This document shows, piece after piece, positions 1 through 9,813 of a DNA stretch of 64,000 bases (within the stretch, counting starts at the first letter, position 1; each line of letters opens with the position of its first letter). The stretch spans positions 620,001 to 684,000 of the forward strand of contig OX337231.1 of assembly GCA_946965045.2 (NCBI GenBank), in the 5' to 3' direction. This stretch comes from Epithemia pelagica. Its lineage: Eukaryota > Bacillariophyta > Bacillariophyceae > Surirellales > Surirellaceae. The translations under genes were made by a program, and so were the position numbers. The notes under the pieces were generated by a model, which worked only from the letters and a program-made list of their open reading frames with translations, searched no databases and was not told where the DNA came from.

Positions 1-127
1 TGCCAGCCAAAACAAGCTTCGGTCATCTTCATGTTGAAGTGTGAATGTAATCAGCAGAATCACTTTTTATGCTACCACTCTCTATGTTATGCGAGATTGT
101 TCAGGACATATGGCTTGATGGGTCCGT

Positions 128-2084
128 TTAGAAGGTATCAATGTTCTGGTACATGTTTTCAATGTTCATGGGTTCAAACTTTTCCTCCTTCAGTCCATTC
201 ATGTACCAATCCTCGACCGCCTTGGTACGACTCCAATAGTTTGGAAGCCTGTGGGACGGATAAAACAGGGGGCTGATCTGCGAAAACCATGAATTCCCAT
301 GTTCTTCGCTGTACCCAATGGCAAAGGGTGGCTCGTTCTCCTTCTTTTGGTCTTTCAAGTGAAGGTTGATTCCAGTGTGCTGGTACCCACCTGGGGGAAG
401 AACAGGGACAGCGTCGTTTTGATTGGACACACGAATGTGTCGTAGACGTCCCTTGGTTTCAAGCTGCTCAAAGGCTTTGCGAAAGTTACTATCACCCACA
501 TAAGGGGACGCGTATGTCATGCAAATGAGGGGGAAAGGAATGCCTTTTTTCTCCATTCCATCAGAACCCGCGAGCCGGAAGGAAAATAATGTGGCCAAGG
601 CACCTCCAAGACTGTTGGACACGAAAATGAAAGAATCCATGAGATACCGGGAGTGACAAACAAATTTTTCTCAACACGAATGGGATATGCCTCGTACCTG
701 TGACCTGTAACGTAAAGCTGAAAGTTTTTATGGACTTGTTGTCCATTTTCTTCATAGCGGTAGATATCTCTCAACTGATTCATGATCTGTCCATATTTTC
801 TCCGTTTCAGTTTGGCAATATGCTTCGAGTCCTTCTCATTACCCCGTTCTACAATATGGTCAAACAGATAACCTGTTGAGCATAACACCAATGGGTGAGC
901 TTCGGTTCTAGGAACCACACAGTCATTGGAAAGATTCCATGTCGCATCTTCTTACTTTTGAATCCAGAATGAACGCGGATTTTCTGGTCTCCATCAAGGC
1001 CCTCTTCTGAAACCACATTCGGCATTTTCATGGGCCTCAAAAAGAACCGAACATTTGTCATCCAATCTCGAGATACAACACTTCCGCGAAAACAGACCGT
1101 GACACGTTTTAAGTCACTGTTGGCAATGTATACAAGCAAATGACATGAGACGATGAACAATACGCAAGCGAGATAGAAAAGGTGCAAGGCCAAGACTCAC
1201 CGGTTGACTGTAATTCCATACACTAGCTGCGAGTTGGCAAATTGGTCGTCAAATTCCCACAAATATGCATCCTTTCCCCATTTTTTCAGTTGATTAATTG
1301 CTCTGACATTGAGGTCGGAAGCAACTTCCATGTCGTCACTCAAATACCTTAAGGTTTCGTTCGTCAAGACTTTTCGAATGTCTGAAGCCGGAATAGGTTT
1401 TGCCAAGACATTATTCGATCTTCGCCCCTGTGGAGCTTTTTCTCCCCTCCCCATTATAAGTTCGGCATGTTCTAGTTGCGTGCGTCCAGCAAAAGGATTC
1501 CACCACGAGTTCCGAATTCCGCCCTTTCGTACGAGTTTCCTCAGCTGAGAAAAATCATAAATAAGGGATGACACTGTGAAAGTTGACGAAGAAGACAGAG
1601 TGTAAGCAAAACGACTCCGGGAGAGGCCCTTCCCATGAACATGTGTTGCAAGATGTCTATACTTACAACCCATGGTTGCTTCCATTTCTTCAACAATATC
1701 CGAACCACTTTGAAAGGGATTCACCGCTTTTGTTTCCTTCAATTGATCAAGCTTTTCCTTATGGCTTTGTCTTCTGTTTGCCCGAAGAAGGGGAACAGAA
1801 TTGGCGTAGTTTCCATCCGCCACGAGATTGGCCTTGAGAAATGACGGTCTCTTGCACCGTTTATTACGGTACGCCTCGGCGATTTGCTTCTTGTCGCGCT
1901 CTGCTTGTTCATACTGCTCTGAGGCGTCTTGCCATAGTTTATCATACCGTGCGTGCTTCTCGAGCTTTGGAGGTAACTTGGCGTTGGAAGCTTTGCCTGG
2001 CCTGGCTTGAGTTCCAATCAAGGAAAAAAGACCGACCGCCGCGACAACTAGTGAGAAGAATGCGAAGTTGTTTGGTACTTCCAT
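128..2084 (-). CDS. Secreted class-3 (fungal-type) triacylglycerol lipase, multi-exon
   Basis: Likely hydrolyses acylglycerol esters, secreted or in the endomembrane lumen. Exons on the minus strand are 2084-1201, 1116-956, 872-698 and 611-128; introns of 83-86 nt have GTGAGT, GTAAG or GTACG donors and CAACAG acceptors, and all phases join. The nucleophile elbow GHSLGGALA appears only after splicing: the Ser codon is split between 698 and 611. Also visible are CFRGS (oxyanion-side strand), VHSGF, YASPYVGD, NQNDAVP (Asp) and SHRLPNYW (His), the usual Lipase_3 order. The chosen ATG at 2084 gives a hydrophobic leader (FAFFSLVVAAVGLFSLIG); 2105 is an alternative start. A further 93-nt GT-AG intron (1666-1574) is possible in the first exon; it is in frame, so the protein is either 567 or 536 aa. 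The N-terminal 250 residues upstream of the fold are charged and unassigned. Family sure, substrate not. Confidence 0.88.
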
Positions 2085-2395
2085 ACTGGAATGGATCATT
2101 GACATGTCAAAAAAAGATATGATGTTTTGAATCGACAGTTGTGATTTTATGACACACCGTTCAACCTTATAATATCTTCTGCTCTTCAAAATCTTCGTTC
2201 GTAAGTGGAAGTGACTCTTCGCGCCGTGTCAACTTGCATGCATGATTCCGTAGTCACGACTTTTGTGCTTTGACGAACTCATGGCGCTAGGATTTATAAT
2301 CTTAGGCGGGGATAAGTCTCTTTTCGTTTTGAATTACTATCCTGAATTTCAGAACTTTCCGCTGAAGTTGATTACTTCGCAGCGTGAGCGACCTG

Positions 2396-3051
2396 CATGC
2401 TCGCTCGGGTGGCAAGATAAGGGCTGGGTAAGCCGATCCATGTTCGGCTAAGTAGGTTCAGTACAAAAGCTACGTAGCGTACATAAAATCCCATAGTACA
2501 CGTATTACCTGAAATGGTAGGAAGTCCGAAAAAATGCAAAAATACTCCACGATGACGGCGAGATCCGTTGATGCCGCATGCATTTACCGATGCATCGCAT
2601 CAACATCCTACTACTGTAAGTTGTTTGAGTTTGCTAGTATTACTGTGTTCTGCAGCTACAGAAGATTTGTCGCGTTGGATCAAAAGGTATACTCATTTTT
2701 CTGTGGTGATGTAATCCAAAAACCTTCCTAACTCCTTCATTTCTCAACGGTGACTGAATCAAATTGAAACCATAGTTGCTCTAGTATTCAAGAGCATTAT
2801 TCTAAAAGTGATTCAGTTAGGCTCAATTATCCATGAAGTTATTGCCATGGGGGTGATTTCTTCGACCATTGTCGAGTGATGGTTTCCGGATTGCATTGTT
2901 TCTCGTGGCAGCAAGTTTTCGATTTGTGACCATTCGCCCCACTTGTTACAGTGATGAAAATAGTACTACGTAGCTTAATGTACTGAGCCTACTTAGCCGA
3001 ACATGGATCGGCTTACAATACCCAGCCCTTACAAGATAGCCCAAGAGCAAG
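2396..3051. mobile_element. Non-autonomous inverted-repeat (MITE/foldback-like) element
   Basis: Two arms of about 85 bp face each other. The left arm, 2396-2480, contains GGGCTGGGTAAGCCGATCC and GTTCGGCTAAGTAGG. The right arm, 2963-3051, is its reverse complement with a few substitutions and small indels. The roughly 480 bp between them has no convincing ORF. Long TIRs around a non-coding core suggest a MITE or foldback element. I could not define a target-site duplication, so the exact ends and superfamily are open. Confidence 0.7.
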
Positions 3052-3235
3052 AACAACATATCGCCAAATGTACCAAATTGATATGTTGTCGGTCAAACGT
3101 CAAACTGACGCCACCACAACCTGTATGCATTCCATTTTCTGTCAGTCGACGTCTGGCATACAATATACAATAGAAACTGCTCTAGAGGACTTTTGGACTA
3201 TGATCTCAGCGAAAACGCACTAAAAGACCACATTC

Positions 3236-3333
3236 TTAACAGAACAAAGATGCAGTATATCATGTGACTTTATGTGTTGCTGCAACCATGCTTATCAGGG
3301 CGAGGTGTCGCTCTGATCACTGTCCTCCTCTTG
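3236..3333 (-). pseudogene. Relic of the 3' end of the four-helix membrane protein gene
   Basis: About 95 bp match 5551-5638, the last codons and 3' flank of the membrane-protein pseudogene at 5601-6622; the shared core reads ATGCTTATCAGGGCGAGGTG and continues through the terminal DSDQSDTSP codons. The match stops at CCTCCTCTT, and the rest of the gene is absent. It is a truncated duplication, not a gene. Confidence 0.75.
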
Positions 3334-3509
3334 GATGTCGACATGCTGGATTGATTTGGCTTGTTTCCAAACATGGTGACTTGATCTTTGGTCCTCACGA
3401 CTAGGGGACATCGACCAATCTTCAAATCGATACGCTCAAGAATTTCATTTTCGTTGGACTAAACATTAGCTTTATGGACTCAACATCTTTTGTCTTTGTT
3501 CACTACAAC

Positions 3510-3605
3510 GGACGCAAATACCGACCCGCCAAACCGGTACCACAACCTCGACGCGCATCGTCGGGCCGTGTTTGTATTACGGTGGGGGGCCACGTTGAAT
3601 CCACG
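3510..3605 (-). pseudogene. Relic of the TPR-methyltransferase SAM-binding motif
   Basis: Read on the minus strand, this stretch encodes GCGTGLAGRYLRPL followed by TAG, the same residues as motif I of the methyltransferase at 3866-5221 (its codons lie near 4427-4471). Nearly all nucleotide differences fall at third codon positions, so the copy was probably under coding constraint before being lost. A weaker match (QT-P before the motif) extends it to about 3605. No other part of the gene is recognisable nearby. Confidence 0.6.
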
Positions 3606-3865
3606 GTGTCGCTTCATCTCTTTGTCTGTTCTGGCGTGCTGGGGACCCTTTTTTGCGCCTAAACTACACCAGGGATTAACCATGAGGATCCAGGGTGTCC
3701 TTCTGTCGCTAAGTTTGCGCTACGAGGTGTTGGGAAACCTTTTTACGTAAATGGAGTTGCGTTGTTTTCGCTTGTGTCTCGGCCAGGCATTTATTTTTAG
3801 TTGCCGCAGCCGCAAGGGCAGTCTTACTACTAGTAGTCTACAAGGACGATATTAACCAAACATCA

Positions 3866-5221
3866 TCACAATTCATCCAATGCCTGGTCTTGCAGAACAA
3901 AAACAAACAAGTGCCCTTTGACTGGTTCTCCCTTTTCCATTCGGGGTGTAATCTCAGAGTAGTCCTGTAGTTTGTAGCCTGCTTTAGCCGCTGCTTCGAC
4001 AGCGTGCTCTTTGGTGTGGGCAAATCGGCCAGACGGTAGTAACCGCCAGCCCAGTGGAGCTTCTCCACTAGTTGTTCGTTCGCAAGAAAAGATCAATGCA
4101 GCGCCCAGGACAGAAACCTTGGCAAAGCTGGCAACCACGTCATCCAATCGTCCAAAGTAAACCAAAACATCAGCGGCCACTACCAAATCAATTCCCATCG
4201 TGTCGACATTGCTGTTCACAACAGTAAGCAGGGTTGTTTCCACCGTCATTTCTTCCAAATCCATGGCCAAAAAACCATCGTACAAGGCTTCTGCGCTACC
4301 ATCTCTATCATTCGCCTCATCAGAAGGCTGAAGTCCACATCCCTTGGACAAGGTACACTGCCGAGCAATATCGAGCATCTTTTGCGAGGCATCCACCCCA
4401 ATCATGATACCCTTCGGTTTGATCAGAGGACGCAGATATCGTCCGGCTAGACCGGTGCCACAACCGGCGTCTAAAACGGCGTGGTATGGTGTTGTCTGGT
4501 GATTGCGCGCCGCCTGGCCCACCAGCACGGGTACTTGGTAGGCCAAATCTTGTACCAGTTTCTTGTCAAACGAGTCGGCAAAGGAGTCAAACAACTCGGC
4601 GACGAATTCCTTGGGCTTGCGCTGGTGAATTCCGTCCGCTTGCTGTCCGAGCAATTCTTCCAGGGAAGCCGCGGCCTGGGAGTGTGTCGCGTCTAGTGTC
4701 ACGGCGTTGCGCAAATGGTTCTCGGCGTTTTCTCGGCAAACGGCAGTGGACGGTGCGTCTTGGGAGACAGTCTCGGCACCCATGAGCAAGGTGTGCGGTT
4801 GTTGGGCCAACTCGAGACACGCCTCAGCCGACAAGGACAGCAGCAACTGACTGTAGGCATGATACAAGTGCGCCAAGGCCTGGTCGCGTATCGCGTCGTC
4901 GGGTTGTCCCATTTCGTAAATGACACGTTCAATCGTCAAGATGCTTTCTTCGACTGCACCGATACTTTGCAACGACGCGGGTGCGCTGTCGTTATCGTTA
5001 GACGTGGAAAAGTTCAATATTGTGTCGGCCAGTCGTGACCAAGGTTCCCACATTGTTTTGACATCTCTTTGTCTGGCTCTTGACCTGTATTCTTGCATGG
5101 TTTGACGAAACAATTGCTCGGCTGGATCATGTTGCTGTGCATGGACGATTGGGGCCAGTAGACCAATCACTGCAACTAAGAGTACAAGCAGGTCGGAGCT
5201 TCGGGCAATCGATAGTCTCAT
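3866..5221 (-). CDS. Secreted/organellar TPR-type SAM-dependent methyltransferase
   Basis: Single-exon protein of 451 aa. Residues 1-28 are a signal-like leader (LLVLLVAVIGLLAPIVHA). Residues about 30-200 are helical and TPR-like, ending in AENHLRNAVTLDATHSQAAA. The C-terminal half is a class I methyltransferase: FDSFADSFDKKL, motif I VLDAGCGTGLAGRYL, acidic GVDASQKML, motif II region DLVVAADVLVYFG, and late strand GHLFVFVLQ. This order matches the predicted TPR-containing methyltransferases (COG4976-like), whose substrate is unknown to me. The leader implies ER import, perhaps onward to the plastid, which is unusual for this family. The start at 5221 is the first ATG and precedes the leader. 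A motif-I relic lies 260 bp downstream of the stop. Confidence 0.85.
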   Translation of the reverse strand: MRLSIARSSDLLVLLVAVIGLLAPIVHAQQHDPAEQLFRQTMQEYRSRARQRDVKTMWEPWSRLADTILNFSTSNDNDSAPASLQSIGAVEESILTIERVIYEMGQPDDAIRDQALAHLYHAYSQLLLSLSAEACLELAQQPHTLLMGAETVSQDAPSTAVCRENAENHLRNAVTLDATHSQAAASLEELLGQQADGIHQRKPKEFVAELFDSFADSFDKKLVQDLAYQVPVLVGQAARNHQTTPYHAVLDAGCGTGLAGRYLRPLIKPKGIMIGVDASQKMLDIARQCTLSKGCGLQPSDEANDRDGSAEALYDGFLAMDLEEMTVETTLLTVVNSNVDTMGIDLVVAADVLVYFGRLDDVVASFAKVSVLGAALIFSCERTTSGEAPLGWRLLPSGRFAHTKEHAVEAAAKAGYKLQDYSEITPRMEKGEPVKGHLFVFVLQDQALDEL

Positions 5222-5600
5222 CTTTCACGGCGTGCAGTCGGACGGTATGCAGGATATACTTTTCAAGCTATGGTGTGGTATACTAGCTTGGCAACAGCGC
5301 CTCCTCTTGCTGTTGTTCTTTGGTCCGTGTTGACACTGTTGGTAGTGGAAGGAAATGGTCGAGACGTCTTTGTCACTGATATTATTTTTTGTGCGACCGA
5401 TGAATGAAGGGTGAGTCTTGTTTAGACTCGTCCGTGATTCGATTCAATTCCACGCGCGAAGAACCCGGTTTCGCGTGCCGGCGGCAACGATCTGAACGAA
5501 ATCTCCCCTATTTTAGTCTAAGTCTGGGGGTGACCCCTCATAATTATTTTTAACAGAACAAGGATGATAATTGTGACTTTATGTGCTGCAACCATGCTTA
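5222..5600. other. Intergenic, gene-free
   Basis: About 380 bp between the methyltransferase start and the 3' end of the membrane-protein pseudogene. It serves as the methyltransferase 5' flank. I see no ORF, repeat or recognisable motif. Confidence 0.5.
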
Positions 5601-6622
5601 TCAGGGCGAGGTGTCGCTCTGATCACTGTCCTCCTCTTCCTCCCCATCTTCAGGCTGGTGTCCACCAAAGAATGCCTTGATTCCGTAGAAGGTCGATGCT
5701 ACAATCGAGGGAATATGGACGACAGCCATCGGTTGTATGTTGTATGGGAAGCACAAAAATGAATTGTTTCGCCAGTACTCCGACCCATCGTGCAAGCATG
5801 TGTCCATAGTTTTTGTAGAAGGTCATGTGACGGTTGTAGAATGAGAGCATCACCACAATGGAGGTAAACAAGGCACCGCCAATGAATTTATTCATGGTAC
5901 GAGCATCCTTGTTCTCTCCAGATGGAACAATGTGTCCAAGTGCAATAGCAGCAATCCAGTTTGACAAACCTTGCAAAAACGTGATTCGTGCCGTCAAGTA
6001 CTCAAACTCAAAGTTGTCTCTCAACAATTGCAACGGTGTAGTGTCTTCCGTGACAGGCACAATCTCATCCATGAAATCCAATGTTCGACTCATGAACATA
6101 GTCCCTGTGACAGTCGTCACAAAGATACTTAAAACCTCCAAGTCAAATGCACTTAGCAACAGTACCCGCGTCAATCGTTTCCAAACTTGATCCATTTGCT
6201 GTCCTCCTTTTCAACATCGAGAGCACCGCTGCCCATGGTCTCGTAAATCGTAGCAATCACGGCACCAGCAACCAAGGCACTAGGATTCCCGAGATTGATG
6301 CACCATTCGTACGCCTGGACCAAAATTCCGGCTACATCTCCCGCACCTCCCGATGCCACAATGGCCATGTTTCGAGTACCTCCACGGACCGTGGCGACGG
6401 CGGCACTCGTCAACAAGGGAGCCCATGCAGCAGCAAGACGAGTGTCGGAGCGACGATTGCCACCATGTCCAACAGATGGTAATGGTTGTCTGCCTCCGAG
6501 AACTTGTTTCTCCGACGAAGGAAAAGTGGTTGACAATGGACGACTCGGTGCCACAACAAAGGCATTTGAGGTGCAATTAAGGAGAAAAGAGTACACAGAA
6601 TCGGGAAAAGAGCAACGAACAT
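5601..6622 (-). pseudogene. Four-helix LRGG membrane protein, copy 1 (frameshifted)
   Basis: Paralogue of the intact gene at 34197-35210, broken by up to three reading-frame changes. The leader (MFVALFPILCTLFSLIA, from ATG 6622) and the following AFVVAP segment are in different frames (break near 6560-6575). The helical core switches frame near 6180, between GALDV-EKEDS and KRLTRVLLLSAF. The tail switches again near 5755, between KQFIF and QPMAVVHIPS. Shared family landmarks remain: VRGG, AYEWCINLG-PSALVAGAVIATIYE, TVTGTMFMSR, MDEIVPVT, FEYLTARI-FLQGL-NWI-AIAL, FYNRHMTFY. No GT-AG intron explains the switches. Function unknown. Sequencing error is the alternative to pseudogenisation. Confidence 0.75.
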
Positions 6623-7277
6623 GGTCTTGGCTTTCTCACCGTCTCGCTCTCAGCTTTGCTTTAACCTTATCTTCCTTCCCCCAATCTTCGATGTCTGTGT
6701 CTGTGTGGTTGCCACAGCTGACTTTCCAAGAAGCAAGAAAGCCAAAAGAATAATGCCGAGTGCCGAGTGACAGACAGTCAGTGACGTGTTTCTCAAGTAA
6801 ATGCGTACCGGCATGTATTTCAGAAGTAGACTATCTATCTACTACTCTCTAGGAAAAAAGTGTAGTGTAGGAGTAAGTATTCGTTTACGCGAAGAAACAG
6901 ACAGTCAGTCAGTGTCAGTTCCGCCACGGACCGATGATCAAGAAGAGAGAGAAACTATGGACCATGTCATCTTGTGATCGGATAATACATTTCCTACTTC
7001 CTACAGGTATGTCTATTCGAGGGATGGACTAGCAAAGATCAAGTTTGTGCATCTTCTTCAAAGACTCTTTCTCAACTCCAAGCTCAGGGGATAAGCTCTC
7101 AGAAAGGCCTACCTAGGTAGATCGATAACTCTGGAAAAGGTGAGTACCTCCACCTCGTAAGATCTGCATATGGATATGGGAAAGCTCCGTCGAGGCACAT
7201 CCGCACGCCTACCGTGTTATGCAGTTCCACGTTTCTTGAAACCCAAGTACAACTCACAAAGTCCATGAACCATGTAT
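6623..7277. other. Intergenic with short CAGTCAGT-type repeats
   Basis: About 650 bp between two minus-strand genes. Short tandem GTGCCGAGTGCCGAGTG and AGTCAGTCAGTG tracts lie near 6757-6790 and 6898-6918. No ORF has coding character. Confidence 0.4.
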
Positions 7278-9132
7278 CTACTCCCCGAAACTCACAATAG
7301 CATCGACGGGTAGATGATCTGACGCAGAGCATACATCCTGCCCTACTCCTACATCTCCCACGGTCGCTGGGCCAGACAAGGTTATTTGTTGATTCACAAC
7401 GATAAAGTCAATACGCGAATGCAAGTTCTGAGATGGACCGACATAGGTGTATCCACGTTCTGGGCAGCTTTCTTCGCTCACACTTGGGCTACAGACGCGG
7501 TCAGCAGCACAGCACTTGGAACTGCCATTGCATTTAGGATTGGCTTCTCGAAAGGCATCTCGAAAGGTGTGTTCCGTAGAGGCATGTGGGCCGGTTGCAT
7601 TCAACAGCATGCGCATGGGTCCATCGTTCAAATACCTTCCCGAAGCAGGAGTGAATCCACTGGCATAGCCAGGAAAGGAAGGATCCGTATCTACGGGGGA
7701 AACGGAATTGAAATCGCCCATCATCAGAATTCCATCGGACTGAGGAATGTTGAAATCCATCCAATACAACAACTTTGCCATGTTGTCATTGCGACGCTTG
7801 TCGTTCGTTTGCCCACCGCAGCATTTTAAGTGAATGCCAACGACATGGACATGTTTGTTATCCTTTCCCACTTTCAACTTCCACACCATAAAGTCATGGG
7901 CCAGGTCGCTCTGTAGGTCCTTACTGTTGAGTTGGAATCGCTGAACAATCGGGAACCGCGTTAGGATCGCATTGGAAGAATGGGGCAAAAATATCCCCTT
8001 GGCCGTATCGCCGAAATAGGGTGCCTCCCCCAAAAAGTGTGCATTGAATTCTTTCATATAAGTATGCAGCAATTTTTTGTTGTTGTTGTCCCAATTTCCC
8101 GCTTCTGTAAACACAATAATGTCTGCATTTTCTTTCTTGACAACATCCTTCCAGCCGGAGGTTCTTTGACCACTCTCCCGAATGTTGTAAGTCATTACCT
8201 TGACTCGAGTGGTTGAGGGCCGCCCAACAAAACGCCCATGCGTCTCTGGGATACGAAGTTTAGTGTCCAAGTCAATGCTCGTATCCTCCTCCACAGGAAT
8301 ATGGAGTATATTAGGTGTCTTGATCGGATGTTCCAAAGCTTTCTCTCGTGCATTTCGCGTGTATCCAGGACAATCAAAGGTTTGACCAAGGTTGACGGTA
8401 CCAGGTGTATGCATCCTTGGATCAACCCAGGTAAATGCATCTCGTGTGCATCCCACACCGGTGAGTTGCAATGAATGTCCAACCGCTGTCGTGGAGGATT
8501 CATGAACGCCAATATCCCTGGCACGCAATCCATCAGCCGGTCCCCCATGGTATATTCGTGTACCGTCGTAGGAAATAAAATCCAGCACGATGCCTGTTCC
8601 ATCCACCAAAGCTACAGCATCGCGGTCTCCATTCTATTTATTGAGGAAGTCAATAATTTCAAACACATTATATGAGTGCATGGAGTGAGATGTTTTCGAC
8701 AGCGCGTCTGGACAATGAAGCTCCACTCACTCACCTGAATGGGTCGTTTATAACACAAGATTAGGGAAATTCCAACTCCAGCATCCAATGGTATCGTGCA
8801 TTTCGAAAAGGGAAGGGTACAGTAGGGGCGTCCCTCACCATCTCCATCGTAAAAGACCATCTTCCATCCTGTCGTATCGGTCCCTGTTGGGTAGGCAATT
8901 TCGACAAATTCGTGGCGGTCGAGACCCATATTATCGTAGTGGAGTTCATTGATCCAAGCAGAAGTATCTGTGGACTGCCAGTTAGTCGATTAAAGAAGAA
9001 AACGGTGAGTACAAGGCAAATCTTGATTCCATTGGACATAAATTGAAGCACAAAACGGACCTGTCCATATACGGAAGAAGCATGCGACAAACAAGCAAAC
9101 ACGAGGGCGGAGAATACAGGCTGACTTCCCAT
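7278..9132 (-). CDS. Secreted LTD + DNase-I-like (EEP) nuclease, copy 1
   Basis: Probable extracellular endonuclease. Exons on the minus strand are 9132-9061 (signal peptide, 24 codons), 8974-8735 and 8633-7278; introns are GTCCGT...GGCAG (86 nt) and GTGAGT...ATAG (101 nt), both phase 0, giving 555 aa. Exon 2 and the start of exon 3 form a lamin-tail domain: INELHYDN, HEFVEIAYPTGTD, GWKMVFYDGDG, then GIVLDFISYDGT. The EEP domain follows: VMTYNIRESG, VFTEAGNWD (catalytic Glu), LKCCGG, MMGDFNS (Asp/Asn), SRIDFIVVN and SDHLPVDAI (Asp-His). This LTD-EEP layout resembles bacterial secreted nucleases of the ExeM type. The catalytic residues look intact. It is a tandem paralogue of 9814-11673 with identical exon phases. 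DNA or phosphate scavenging is an inference. Confidence 0.9.
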
Positions 9133-9813
9133 CCTTTGAGAGCAATGATTTTTTGCGCGAGAGCACAATCTCATGACGTCCAGAGGTTTTAGTCGAATGA
9201 ATGCCTTGAGCCAGTCACCATGGCGCCTGAGATTTTGTCTTGTTCCTTCTGTTCTAAAATTTTCTATCTTTTTGGAGTCTCATCCATTTTTCTCGTTCCG
9301 AGAAGTGACGTGTCCGTTGCCTGTCGCATGTCGCATGTCGCCTTTTGACTGAACTACCCGATCCAGACATTTGTGTGTGCATAGAAAACGAATTTCGCCC
9401 CTATTCTATGTCTGTTCCATCTCAATGATCATGGAGTCATCAACACGTCAACACAGCAATCATATTATGTACTGATTTTTCTCTCTACTCTCTGTTATTT
9501 AGCTTCTTGGCTTGGCGGAGGAGGGTAATGAAAATTTTCCAGAACAAGTTTCTTCCTGGTGGTAGATACTACGGTATTTCCTACATCTCCTGTCCATTCG
9601 AGGCATGGACTCACAAACAGGTCGAACTTGTACTTCAAAGGCTCATTTTAGCGGCTGACGAACTTAGCATTACTAGCTTCCAAGTCAGAAGGGCTTTACC
9701 GAACTGCTCTTCAGCAAAAATATCGAAAAATTGGAACCTCCACCTCGAAATCAGAATCGGGGGTTGAAACACCTCCGGGCTAGCCATGTCCACCGTGTCG
9801 CACAGTGAGACGT
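9133..9813. other. Intergenic between the tandem nucleases
   Basis: Holds the 5' flank of nuclease copy 1 and the 3' flank of copy 2. A short GTCGCATGTCGCATGTCGCC tandem tract sits near 9323-9343. No coding ORF is supported. Confidence 0.4.
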
